Shown here one piece after another: positions 11,502-23,327 of a stretch of 64,000 nt of DNA. How positions within the stretch are numbered: the first letter of the stretch is position 1; the number at the start of each line of letters is the position of its first letter. Position numbers and translations under genes: made by a program. Source of the stretch: Adenanthera pavonina (Eukaryota > Streptophyta > Magnoliopsida > Fabales > Fabaceae); the NCBI GenBank assembly GCA_026686845.1, contig JAIVEN010000010.1, positions 23,906,001 to 23,970,000 on the forward strand, in the 5' to 3' direction. The notes under the pieces were generated by a model. The model was given only the letters and a program-made list of their open reading frames with translations, did no database searches and was not told the DNA's origin.

Positions 11502-12300
11502 CTAACGGTTGAGTCTAGTCAATGGCATAACAAGTTGAGAGAATCCCTTAATGAACCTTTGGTAGTATCCAGCTAATCCCAAAAAACTCCTAATTTCAGT
11601 CACTGATCGCAGTCTCTCCCAATTCAACACCGCTTCTACTTTACTAAGGTCTACTACCATTCCTTCTGCAGAAATCACATGACCCAAAAATTTCACCTCC
11701 CCTAGCCAAAACTCACATTTACTGAGCTTAGCAAACAGTTGATGATCTCGCAATACTTGCAACACAATTCAAAGATGGAGCGCATGCTCTTCCTCACTCT
11801 TGGAGTAGATCAGAATGTCATTAATAAACACTGCCACAAATTTATCCAATTACAGCCGAAACACCCTATTCATATAATCCATGAAAATTACTGGGGTATT
11901 GGTCAACCCGAATGGTATCACAAGAAACTCATAATGACTATATGGAGTTTGAAAAGCCATTTTAGGCACATCTTCAGTACGCAGTCATAATTGATGGTAT
12001 CCTGACCTCAAATCGAGTTTAGAGAAAACAGAGGCACCTACCAACAAATTAATCAAGTCTTCAATCATAGGCAAAGGATATTTATTCTTGATCATCACTC
12101 AGTTCAGTTGCCATTAATCAATGTACAATCAGAGGCTACCATCCTTCTTCTTGACAAACAACACTAGAGCTCCAAAAGGTGGGACACTTGATATGATAAA
12201 CTTTTTAATAAATCCTCAATCTGCTTTTTGAGTTCCTTCAACTCAGATGGTGCCATTCAATATGGAGCCTTAGAAATAGGACTTGTCCCAAGCACCAAAT
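11502..12300 (-). pseudogene. pol: Element E reverse transcriptase (broken, catalytic motif altered)
   Basis: Minus-strand blocks in order: VKKKDGSL, KNKYPLPMIEDLI, VFSKLDLRSGYHQL (first catalytic Asp retained), MAFQTPYSHYEF, PFGLTNTP. The active-site strand reads FINDILIYS at 11814-11828 and onward; gypsy RTs normally carry two adjacent Asp here, and the first is Asn. The thumb follows: LFAKLSKCEFW, VKFLGHVIS, SFLGLAGYYQRFI. Several stops lie in the 11840-12240 part. The enzyme is inactive by both stops and active-site change. RT would have copied the element RNA into DNA in the virus-like particle. Confidence 0.85.
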
Positions 12301-12571
12301 CAATGGAAAACTCCAGTTCTCTTAGTGGTGGCAAACGAGTAATCTCCTTTGGAAACACATCAGGGTATTCATTCACAACCGAATATCTTTCGACACTACC
12401 TTCCATATCCATGTTCAAAGAAAAGAAAACCAGAAAACCTTAAGATCCTTTCCTCAGATACCTGTCAGCTTGAGCAAAGGACAAACAAACATTTTCATCC
12501 CCTTTAACACTAGGGATATTCATAGGCAAAGACACAAACTTTTGAGCACAGTCGAGAATGGCATTATTCGC

Positions 12572-12874
12572 CTATAACCAATCCATCCCAATTATCACAT
12601 CAATCTCATGCAATGGTAAACAGATTAAATCCAAGGAAATACTTCTATGCTCAAAATGAACCACACAATTCAGACAAGCTTGAGCAGTTCTTAATGAAAC
12701 TCCCATGGGTGTGGATACCGACAACTCAAAAGGCAATTCCATTGTCATAATACTCAGTCTCCGAGCGCAATCAAAAGAAATGAAGGAATGCGATGCACTT
12801 GAGTCAAACAAAACATGAATAGAGTAACCATTGAGTTTAAGTTTACCTCTAATCAAGTTAGGTGCTGCATCCAC
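12572..12874 (-). pseudogene. pol: Element E aspartic protease (broken)
   Basis: The minus-strand reading includes LIRGKLKLNGYSIHVLFDSSASHSF, then a C-terminal hydrophobic IIGMDWL. The retropepsin signature is D-[ST]-G; here 12797-12805 encode D-S-S, so the glycine is lost. IDVIIGMDWL is the usual end of the gypsy protease before RT. The zinc knuckle of gag lies about 90 bp upstream. It would have cleaved the Gag-Pol polyprotein. Confidence 0.8.
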
Positions 12875-12939
12875 TTCCTATCGGGTGATAGCAAAAACTT
12901 GTCCCGGCATCATGGGCCTACTCATCGCATCATCACACC

Positions 12940-14159
12940 TTGGCTCCCAACAATTCTACGACATATGACCTGGTCTCCCACAATTATAACAAATCAAGCA
13001 CGGACGGTCACCATGGCTAAACTCGCATTGTGTGCACGGATTTGATGCACTATCTGACCTATCCTGGGATGCGGCTGAATCTCTCCTTGCATGCTCACTA
13101 TGACTGGAACTTCCCTGTTCAAAGCTTCCTCGATAAAAGGGTCTTTTGCCAAACTAATCTCTATTAGACTGATCCCGACCAAACTTGTCTCATCCTCTAC
13201 TATGGTGGCCTTTATTATAGTGACAATTTCTTCCACTAGAACTTGTACTACCACCGTTGCTATCACTACCTAAACCACTTCCTTTACTGATTCCTCCTGT
13301 AGGTTCTAGGTGAGAATAGGCCCAAATCATGGAATTCTTTCTATGCTCCTCAGCCTCCTTCATCCGTCTGTATAGGGCACTATCTTCGCACACATGTCCT
13401 TAAAGGACACAAACTCCACCATAGATAACTGCTCCTTAATCTCTAGATGGACTCCCTCAAATAACCTCTAAGCCATCCACCTATCATCTGGGTAATTATT
13501 CATATAAGTGGAATACTTGGCTAAGTCCAAAAATTGATCAATGTAGTCACCCGCTAATAGATTCCCTTGCTGAAAAGCTAGGAACTTGGCCTCCTTTAGC
13601 ATCATTAGGGTTGGAGGGATGTAGTATGCAAAGAACCATTCCTTAAACTGATCCTTATTCATAGGAGGATTCATCGCTTCAACACTTGGGAGAATACTCC
13701 TCCACTAACGTTAACCTTCTTCTCAAGCTTAAATGCCGCTAGTTGCACCCTTTGCTTTGAGGTGCAATCCATCACACTGAAGATGTTCTCCAATTGTTTT
13801 ATCCAATCCTCAGCCTATAAAACATCCATGGTACCTTCAAAAGCCGGGGGATTGAGCTTCCGATAATCCTTCAACTGTCAAGAGATAACCCTCCTTTCAA
13901 CCCTTAGTGCTCTCTCAAGCTCCACCACATTCTCATTCTCATCCTCTCCTGCATTCAAGTCCACAAACATGCCAGCCTCTTCGTTCACATCACCCTGTTC
14001 TTGCCTATTCATGTGCTCTTGCAACCTGTTCAGTGTCTCCCCCTGAGTATTTACTTGATTACTAAGGCTAGCCAACATCTCATGCATCTGCCTCATAAGA
14101 TCACTATTACTCAGTTTTCCTTTGCAATACATTCTTCCTACACACAAGCAATAACACAT
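12940..14159 (-). pseudogene. gag: Element E gag with nucleocapsid knuckle (broken)
   Basis: The N-terminal part (13878-14159) has a helical stretch LMRQMHEMLASLSNQVNTQGETLNRLQEHM, then an acidic segment. The capsid-like core at 13468-13674 reads QFKEWFFAYYIPPTLMMLKEAKFLAFQQG, DYIDQFLDLAKY, which is the common plant gypsy gag fold (retrotransposon gag family). A basic/Ser-rich linker follows. Near 12960-13010 lies a CCHC zinc knuckle, CYNCGRPGHMS, broken by a stop just before its last Cys. Stops and frame breaks separate these parts. The start used is the ATG at 14159, about 105 nt inside the PBS; an internal Met is also possible. Confidence 0.75.
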
Positions 14160-14264
14160 TCAATTATATGATTTTGGACTAGTATTGCAATGGGAATATA
14201 GTCTATGTATTTAAAATTGTATCAAGTAGTACTTCAAGCAGAAACAATGGCCCAAAACCATCTG

Positions 14265-14274
14265 TCTGATACCA
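14265..14274 (-). promoter_or_regulatory. Primer-binding site of element E (initiator-Met tRNA)
   Basis: The minus strand reads TGGTATCAGA three bases after the LTR end, matching the complement of the initiator methionine tRNA 3' end. It defines 14278 as the inner LTR edge. Confidence 0.85.
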
Positions 14275-14277
14275 AAA

Positions 14278-16796
14278 TGTAATAACCTACTCCCAATTAC
14301 CTCCAGACTTGACCAAAACCTTCAAAATACCAACCAAACACAACCTAAACATCTCAAAACAACTTCCCAAAACTTCAAAACAATGGAAATGAACCAAACA
14401 ACATTAAAATCTAGGCTGGGGCTATGGTCGCTACAATACCGCCATGGCTCCAAACCTCCCCTGTTTTTCACTCGCTATTGAACTCTCTGGCACCGCGGCC
14501 TGCTTCCTGGCACCGCGGCGCCCCATGCTGGTTTTCTATACCAACAAACTTTATCCACCAGGGTGAAATTTGACATATATAGCTTTATACTCTGACCTCC
14601 GATTGACTTGATTCCAACTCCTACAAGTCAATCTTGTTCCAATCTATCCATAAACACCAACTTCACCTCAATCTAACTCCGTATGGAGATTCTAGACACC
14701 TGACACCATTTTGGCCACTTTTTGACCAAAAACTCACCATCCATACTTCCCATTTGCCACTAAAGGCAATTCAACCACTCGGGACCATTCACATAGGTCT
14801 AAAACCACTCAAACAACTTGTCCAAAGAGGTTTCACCTTAAAAGAACCCTTCCTCTGAGATTTGATCTCCTTGAACCCTATTTGACAAAATAGGCTATAG
14901 GCCTTAAAAAAAACACCAATGAGGCTCAAATCTACTCTGGGCTCACAAACACCACCATACTGACTTCCCAACATCCAAAACCCTATAAACACCACAATAC
15001 AATATACACATCACATACAACACAATTCCACACACATAACCATATGTACATCCATCTATAATAATCCTTATCTATGTCATACATTCATTACAAAACCATC
15101 TTTCCTTCTTGACACAAGATACATTATCCAAATTACACACAAACTACATAGACCTAGTATTCCCATGTCCGATGCTACTCCCTCGATTTCTTAGGACTAG
15201 TGTCAGAACTATTACCTGTAAAGTTAGTTCATAGGAGAGGGGTATGAGACAATGTCTTAGTAACCGGAAACAACCACGCACACACACACACATATATATC
15301 TCGTACAATCCATGAATGCAATGTGAAATGAACGGAATGCATGTCTCCCTCATACACAGCTAGAACCACGGGCTATCATCATAACAGAACATTTCACATA
15401 GGTAATTCCCTTTCAACAGTCGTTGAAGACTGATTTCGGGACATCAGCAAGCTCACCTCCCATTAGTGCACCCGATCAAAGGTAACACTAATGTTCAGAC
15501 CGTGGCTTTCCCTCCCCTTTCTTATCATGAATTGGCAGCGATTTAGGGAAGGTGCAGTCCACTGCACGCTTTTCCCCTCCTGGCTATAGGAGGCGATTTA
15601 GCCACAGGGATCTCATTTTTATCCTCCCTAACATATATTTTTCATCCTTATCCTCCCTAACATTTATCATCATATATCATATCGTCATCACCACGTCAAC
15701 CACCATATGTCACAATCTCACAATGTCATGTGGTGATGCTCATGTATCATCATGTAATAATCATCATGATCTCAATGTCATGCTATGCATCATGTCACAC
15801 CATATCAATGTCATCATCACATATATAATCATCATCATAATCATGATTATCATCTAGCTGTGTGCATACCACGATATGTAGAAAATAGTACACACAAACA
15901 TATCTATATCATGGTATGAAAGAAACATGCATATATACACAAATATACGTACTATCATACAATACACAAAAACACCTTGTTACCTCAAGTTGTCAAGACC
16001 ACACACGCGGATTCCATGAACTTCTTAAGTTGTCTAACATGCTTGAACCCCTTTCAGGCTACCAAACAACCTTCATAATACCACAATTCCTCAATTAACC
16101 ACATATACCAATAAACCAAACATCACAATTCAACTACTTTAGCTTAACCCAAGGTTCTAACACCCTCTTTCATGCATCATTAAGCTCCTAGGAACCATTC
16201 AAACACTAAACAATCTCATACACTTCGGATTCCCAAGGGCCCTAACAAAAAATAACCTAGGATTAAGCTTAAATCATACATGCACGCTTCAAACTCGAAC
16301 CCAAGTATCAAGAACACCAAAACACACTTCCTCAATCTCATTTCATCCATTTTAATTGGTGGATTTCAGCCCAAACCGGAAATCCCAACATACAGTTGAA
16401 AAACCCCAAGTTCAATCGAAGAAAATGGAGAAAAAGTAGCAGAAATCACTTACCAACTTGAATCCAAGCTCTTGGACGCTGGAAAACACTCCTAATGGTA
16501 GAAATCTTCAAGCGTTGGCAGAGCTCCCTCATTTCTCTTCCATTTCTCCTTCGTTTGTCTGATTGAAATGATTCAGATTTAAACAAAAATCTCAATTGAT
16601 GCCGCTAGCTCCTAGTAAGTTCACCGCGGCGCCAGTGCTTCCAGCCAAAAACCTCATTCTGGAGCTCCTCTCGTCGCCGCAGCTCTGCTTCTCGCCATGG
16701 CGTAGAGCTCTTTTTACCTCCACTTGAACCTTTCTCTGTCCTGTTTTCCTTTGGTTCTGCACATAATGTCAAAACACAGTCATAAGGGATGTTATA
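14278..16796 (-). mobile_element. 5' LTR of gypsy element E
   Basis: The 2519-bp LTR reads, on the minus strand, from TATAACATCCC (16796; first bases decayed from TGTAACA) to GGTTATTACA (14278). It carries GC-rich CACCGCGGC repeats (14491-14500, 14511-14520, 16623-16630) in otherwise AT-rich DNA, a CA dinucleotide run near 15280-15300, and a small duplication of ATCCTCCCTAACAT at 15621 and 15650. A splice-donor-like GTAAGT lies at 16448-16453 (minus) after a purine-rich stretch. F (1-7568) is the opposite-strand relative. Confidence 0.8.
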
Positions 16797-17636
16797 ACTT
16801 GCACCTATTATCCAACTAGCATCCATGTAACCTTCCAAAACTACTGGAAATTTATTATAAAGTAGTTCTAAATTAATTGTTTTCTTTAGATATCCTAGGA
16901 CCCTTGTAATTCCTTTCCAGTGTTATGTTCCTAGATTACTAGTATATCTCGAAAGTTTGCATACTGAAAAAGTTATATCAGGTCTAGTACAATGCATTGC
17001 ATGCATCAAACTCTCAGTAGCACTAGTATATTCTAGTTGAGCCACTGATCTATTATTATTTTTTGTTAAATGATGTGATGAATCAAAGGGGGTATTTGCC
17101 TCTTTTATATTTAAATGTTGAAATTTGTTCATAATTTTACTAACATAGAGAGATTGATCTAGAGAAAAACCTCCACTATGCCTCTTAACTTTGATCCCTA
17201 AAATAGTATCTACTTCTCCAAGATCTTTCATCTTAAATTGTGAGGATAAAAACTTTTTAGTTTCATTTATTGCAACCATACTAGTTCCAAAGATAAGTAG
17301 ACAATCTACATATAAACAAATAATAACTCCATGCTCACCTGTGAACTTTAAACAAACATACTTATCTGCATTATTATGTTTAAAACCATGGGATAAAACA
17401 ACACAATCAAATTTTTCATGCCACTGCTTAGGAACCTGTTTTAAACCATACAAAAATCTAGTTAATTTGCAAACTTTCTTTTCATTTCTAGGAAGTATAA
17501 AGCCTTCTAGTTGTTCCAAATAAACTTCTTCTAATTCACCATTTAAAAATGCTATTTCAATATCCATTTGATGCACAGACAAATTAATAGATGCTAAAGC
17601 AAATAAAACTCTAATAGAAGCAACGGCCATGATGCG
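16797..17636 (-). pseudogene. pol: Truncated Ty1/copia RT-RNase H fragment G
   Basis: One open frame (16923-17630, 235 codons) and its continuation towards 16797 show copia RT blocks: VHQMDIEIAFLNGELEEVYLEQ, LYGLKQVPKQW, LYVDCLLIFG, MKDLGEVDTILGIK, SLYVSKIM. RNase H then begins with VLEGYMDASWI. The catalytic YVDD reads YVDC, so the second Asp is lost. The fragment lacks gag, protease, integrase and LTRs. Its upstream edge breaks near 17636, and its downstream edge is the end of E's LTR, which suggests that E inserted into G. It differs clearly from the Sirevirus RT in this window, so it is a different copia lineage. Confidence 0.85.
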
Positions 17637-20600
17637 CCATGTGCCAAGTGCTAAGTGCTTTAAATATTAAATAAATAATATTTAAATCTACTTAGCCTTT
17701 TTTTCTTTCATAATTCTTTTTAGCATGCTTTCTCTTCTCTCTCTTATATATACTTTATAAGTATTACTCTCATCTAATGTGGGACTCAAGTTTTTCAAAC
17801 TATCTCTAATGCAATCATGCAAAAAATAATATATCAGATATGTAATTTAACCTTGAAGATTGTCTTCTTCCATTTGTTTAAAAAGCCATCTTGTTGCATT
17901 TGTTTAAAAGGCCAAAAAGAAACGGTATGAGTGCATGGCCAAACCTGTGCTTGTTGCGAATAAGGTCCATGTTCAACAAGTAGATAATAGATTAAACTAA
18001 AAAAAGTTCATTCTAGAAGCCCCATTACCTTCATGTCCTTCTCAGTTACAAGCTTCAAAATACGCTGTTATGTTACAGGTTTATATCGTGTAGGTTTTGT
18101 CGTCTAGTAGACAATGTGGGATTGTCATCATCAATTGCGCATTTTAACTCCTTAGATTAGAAAACAAGTTCTTCATTTCACATCTTCATCATAGTTCTAT
18201 AATAAAGAAGACAAAAAAGTAAAGAAGATCCAAGTTTTGTTCGATTTTAAAAAGATGGTAGTTCGAACTGGCTAGATCATTGTGCTCAATCATTTCACAC
18301 ACGCTCTGGGGTTATCCCAGACCCATTACTTCTACATCGTAGGGAGGCTTAGTCCTTACTTTAAAGGTTTACATTTGCTTCAGAAAAGGACTGAGCTACG
18401 CGGTGCCTAGCCAATCAAGTAAATGTATAGATATTCGTTCCACAATCTTACAGCCCCAACATTGGTTACAAGCCAGCGTCACTTGGCTCGGCAATCAACT
18501 AATTGGCGTCAAACTATTATAAAGTATAGCTTGTGTCAGATAGCTGACGATGTGGGACTAGTTTGTTCTTTAGGATGGTTGGTTTTGTAATGCAATCAAA
18601 TCGGACAAGGACTAATTTATCAGTTTTACAATCAAACCAGCCATTCGTACCGATTCTTTCTACAATGCTTTTAATTATTGAAATTCGAGACAAAGGATTA
18701 TCAGTGGCACTCATCAAAACTTCATGTAAAGTATTTAATATATATAGACATAATCAATTCAAACTTACAATGCTTTTAAATACCGATCGATCTTCTCCAT
18801 TTCTAACCTACTTTATCAAAACATAATATCAGAATAATTAAAAAAGTGATATTTGTTTTAAGAATAAGCTTTACCAGAATCGCGACATTTCTCAACGAAC
18901 TTTTAACCACTGATCTGCCCATTGAAAGCCAATGAAATTCTGTTTTAGGAGTTTCACAATAAGTTAATTCAAAATGCAATATTCCTGAGAAGAAAACGCA
19001 CTTAGTCGAACTTTATGTCACTGTTAATCATTATATATAAGTTATAAAATAAAAAATGATGTCATTATTGTTTCCTCTCATTCATCAAAAGTGCATAAAT
19101 GGTATATGCATCAAACTACATATTCATACGAAAATCGGTTACAGTTAACAATTTGGTAGGAGCCATGGAATGGTTTATCTTTTTAGCTAGGAAGAGATTA
19201 AAATGTAAAATAGGTTAACTATATTGAAAATTAAAAAAATAACTTAAAACAACCAGAATATCAATTATATTTATTGGTAAGAAAGTATAGTAATATAAAT
19301 TAAATCACATATTTCCCATGATTTTAATTGTTTCAACACCATGCTGTCTACCACAAAAATCAAATATCCGACATCCAAAAGACCAATTCTTTAATAAGAA
19401 CTGAATTGTTGGAATACTTTATGGAGTTGATTGTGCATGTGGAATGCATTTGATCTTTGAAGATATAGCCATCACCGTAAGCTCCATCTTCTTGATTATT
19501 GTTTTCTTAGAAGAAATCACAGTTGGGGCCGAAATATAAAGTTAATTATAATTTAGAATCAATAGTCTAAAACATTATATATAATAACAGACTAATGGTC
19601 CTTATCTGCAAATAAATCCAAAGCCAAATTATTTTAATACTACTATTCATTTCTTTCAAAATTTCAACTTGTTCACCAGAAATTCGCAACCCCTTCTCTG
19701 CTTTTTACCAGGGAAGACTTGAATTTAAGTTCTTAAAATCATCAATGGTTATATTATTTTGCAACTTGTTCACCCAAATGTGCAACGTATTCTCTCCTAA
19801 TTTGCAACTCATTCTCGGCTAATTGCTAGAAGATTCCAATTTTAACTTTTGGAAGATTTCAATTGTCATTCCAATATTTTGCAAGTTGTTTATTATTAAT
19901 TAATTTGCAACTCCTTCTATGTTTTGTATTGGGGAAGACTCAAATTTATATTTTTGAAGTCTTCAATATAGTTCCAGTATTTTGCAACTTGTTCACATGA
20001 ATTTGCAATGTTTTCAATTTTTATTTGCAACTTACTCTTCATTTTTTTAATATATATATAGAAGATCCAAATTTTTTCTTTTTGAAGTCATCAATAGTTA
20101 CTGTTTTTTACAACCTGCTCACCTGAATTTACAATTTATTGTCTCTTAATTTGTAAAAATTATAAAATCATTAAGGGTGTTTTTATAATCTCACATTTTA
20201 ATATTTTTGACTTAGAGACCTTTGGTCTCTCAATGTAGCATTTATAACTTCTGGGCCTAAATTATAATAAACTTGATATTTTGGTCTTCAATTGTGACTA
20301 TCCCCTGTTTTTTATGTCTCTCAAATGTTATTTTTCTACTTTTTCTCCCTCCCATATTCGTAGTCGTAGATTCTTATTCCTTCTTTATGTTCTCCTTTTA
20401 TGTTTTCTTGTGGTAAAAAGAAATTCCTAAATATAAGAAACCTTCTAAAAATTAACATAGGAGACGGCAATGGAATATATAGGACTGGGAAAATTAACTA
20501 GAACAACAAAAAATAGAACAAATAAAGAGGTGACACTATTGGAACACCAATCTCCTGAAGTAGTTAAAGTTGAGCGATTCTATAATTTTTTTGATAAATT

Positions 20601-21246
20601 CATTTTTTTCAAATTGAAACAAAATTAATTATGTAAAAAATAAGTCGATTAAAGGGATTTGGACGCTGTAGAAACATCATATGAATAGAGGACATGAGCC
20701 TCAATATGAACTTTCAAGAGAAAGGAGAATGAATTTAGGAAAAACAAACTATTATCAAATTTCAAAAACTTAGGATTAAATTTTAAAAAATTACAAATAT
20801 AAAAATTTAAAATAATTATTATTAAAGTATTTATAATTGTATCTTTCTCAAAATTTAGTAATTATTTTTTCATAAAAAAAGATAATAACTCTCATACAAT
20901 TTAGTAATGATTTTTATCCTTAAAAGTAACTATATATATTTTTAACACAACATTTTAAAACTATGAGTCCTAAAACATGTACTTTTTTCCCGTATGAAAT
21001 GCTTATATATATTTTCTACATTCCTTGTCAATGCAAATATGAAGGCTTACGTGGTCAATACTCAATGTAAAAGTAGCTTTTCCAATTAAAAAATAAACAG
21101 ATATTAAGGAATCTATTAAACAAATAAGCCAAAAAAATAAAATAAAATTTTAGGCTCACATGTGTCTCGAAATTTGAAAATTTAATAATCTATTTTTTTT
21201 TCCTGTAATATTTTCATCCAATTAAACAAAAAGATGAAGCAAACAC
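17637..21246. other. AT-rich noncoding stretch without recognisable gene
   Basis: About 3.6 kb with many stops in all frames and no retroelement domain, LTR end or RNA gene that I recognise. It holds poly-A/T runs, a degenerate tandem repeat at about 19640-20165 (listed separately) and a small imperfect inverted repeat at 18346-18397. It is the part of the window least like the surrounding elements and may be older intergenic DNA. Confidence 0.6.
19640..20165 (+). repeat. Degenerate tandem repeat, about 100-125 bp period
   Basis: The core 'caacttgttcac' or a close variant recurs at about 19665, 19762, 19882, 19985 and 20111. Between the cores lie related segments: 'gaagactTgaattt...', 'ttttgaagtc.tcaat', 'aatttgcaa..ttct.tc'. 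The copies are diverged and vary in length. I do not recognise the family. Confidence 0.6.
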
Positions 21247-21372
21247 CACTACACATAACCCCAATTTACATTGGTTATTTTAACATTTTTAAATCGGTTT
21301 TAAAAGTGATGTAGAAGCTGGTGATGTAGAAAATCTAATTATTTACATCGGTTAAAAAACCGATGTAGAAAA
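21247..21372 (+). mobile_element. CACTA-like DNA transposon terminus (fragment)
   Basis: The fragment begins CACTACACATAACCCC and carries sub-terminal copies of an ACATCGGTT/AACCGATGT motif. One is a near-complete palindrome with arms TACATCGGTT and AACCGATGTA around 21343-21366. Such ends are typical of plant CACTA (En/Spm-type) elements. Only about 126 bp remain before the Sirevirus LTR of SB starts, and the other terminus is not seen. Confidence 0.6.
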
Positions 21373-23032
21373 TGTTAGATAAGCTGGCTTCCCAAGAGGG
21401 GAGGTGAATTGGAAAGATTAAAATTCTCTGCCAAATGTCAAGAAGGTGAAGAAAGCAAAGTATGATAGTAAAACAAAGCATAACTGAATAAACTGTAAAA
21501 GTAGCAGTAAAGAGAAGAAAAACTCATATTTATCCTAGTTCGGTCTCTCCACTTGACCTAGGTCCAGTCCCCAAGTCACCACTTGAGATTTTCCACTATT
21601 CTGCAAGAATTCAATGAGCTTCTTGCTAATGCCTCAGTACAAAGATCATGCTCTGTTTCTAGAGTTTACTCTTTCACTCTATGCACTCTTACTAAGTGCT
21701 TCCCAATCCCTTGTGATATCCCCTTACAAGAAAATCTTTTTTCCCGATGAAGATAAGATTGTTTACAATGATTAAACTCTCTTAGACAGAGTGAATATGA
21801 AAGTTAAAGTACAAATATTAAAGTAAGAGAGTAAGAGATTTTGAGTAGATAATTTAGCAGAATTTCAATATATATAAAGTTAAAATCATTACCCACAACT
21901 TCAAGTGATGTTATATTTATAGATTTAGGTCTCAACTATATGTTAGAGACATATTCTATCCGTTGGAGAAGTTATCTAATGGTTACTCTGAAAAACTATC
22001 CGTTAACCAACCGCATTTAATGCTTCTGACACTATGAAATTCGAATTTCAGTTGGTTAACAGACGAATTTCGCAGAACCTGAAGACTAAAGACTTCAACG
22101 TTGAATATCCAAAGTTTTTCTGTCATGAAGCAAAGTTCGAATTTTGATCTTTGGAAAATATTTTTATGTTGTGACATATGAATTTTCATGTTTGAAGACG
22201 TTCTGTTTAAGTGTGAACAGTACTTTCAATTTGCTACAGTGCCTTCGAAATTCAAATTTTGGAACCCCAAAATTCGTCTGTCCGTAGCTGGCTTATAAGG
22301 CATGGTAGTTTATCTAATTCAAAATTCAAATTTTCAAAGGGCAAAGTTCGTCTGTCAAAGAGATCTCTTTTCAGACTTACTTCAAAATTCAAATTTACAA
22401 ATACTGTCATTCGTATGTCACCATATCATTGTAATGGACTCACAAGCTTAGTTTCTGAAATTCAAATTTTCTTGTTCAAATTTCGTCTGTTAGTGAGCAA
22501 TTTTGAAATCCAATATAAACTTGGTTTCAAATGAACTTTGACATAATTTCAAACGAATTTCTTTAGTTTTCATAAGTTTCATTTTGTCTGAAATTCAAAT
22601 TTTCAAAACCCAAAGTTCGTCTGTTATTGAATGCTCTTTTCAAAAACTTATCAAAATTCGAATTTTCTCAGGTCAAAATTCATCTATCAGAGAGACCTTT
22701 TTTCAAACTTGTTCATTTTCAGTACAAAATTCGAATTTCCAAAGCCGAAGTTCGAATTTCCAAGATGACAAACCAGTATTAACTTTTCAAACTTTGTCTG
22801 TTGGTGGGTGATTTTCAAATATTCCAAGTTTTAACATAGAATCAAGGTTTTAAAACATCTTTTCACCAAATCAAAGTCTTTTACTCAAATTAAAACATTA
22901 CTAAACATCCTACAAGAATCCTTGCTCTGATTTCTCTAGAATTCTCTCACTTGAACCTTTTGTACATCTTTGATATCTTTATTCCAAACTCTTGAAGGTT
23001 GGTTTGGAATCATCAAAACACTTGATTCAACA
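21373..23032 (-). mobile_element. 3' LTR of truncated Sirevirus SB
   Basis: The 1660-bp LTR, read on the plus strand from TGTTAGATAAGC to GATTCAACA, is closest to S0. TATA box complement TATTTATA lies at 21914-21921, with partly decayed CCGTT sites beside it, and a TTCG motif array at about 22030-22770. It is directly followed by the PPT complement, which makes it the 3' LTR of a minus-strand element. The base before it belongs to a CACTA-like end. The 5-mer GAAAA at 21368-21372 cannot be paired because the other end is deleted. Confidence 0.85.
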
Positions 23033-23046
23033 TTCTCCCCCTTTTT
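23033..23046 (-). promoter_or_regulatory. Polypurine tract of SB
   Basis: The minus strand reads AAAAAGGGGGAGAA immediately before the LTR start TGTTGAATC, preceded by CATCATC. The same arrangement occurs in S1 and S2. It would prime plus-strand DNA synthesis. A second tract, GAGGGGGAGC, lies about 65 nt further in (complement near 23102). Confidence 0.85.
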
Positions 23047-23327
23047 GATGATGACAAAACAACTTACAAACTGGATTAGTACTTGGGTTTGCTTCAACAA
23101 GCTCCCCCTCAACACATGCAGTATATTTCAAAAGATATCATATATGGTAGATCAAGTAAAGAGATTGAAAGATTAACAGGAACAGATCATTGCAAGCAAG
23201 GAATTCTTTCATTTCAACAATCATTGCTTTTATAGAAAACAATTGATGTAACATAGTTCAGAATACATAAACACAAAACACAGAAACATAACATAACACT
23301 ACAGGAGGACCCAAGCCTAAGTTCTAA

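Noticed and set aside
15280..15300. CA/TA dinucleotide run as a functional site
   Set aside because: Simple microsatellite in an LTR; nothing further supports a function.
18346..18397. Imperfect inverted repeat GCTTAGTCCTT / AAGGACTGAGC, possible miRNA-like hairpin
   Set aside because: Arms of 11 bp with a mismatch and a 30-nt loop are too short for a plant miRNA precursor.
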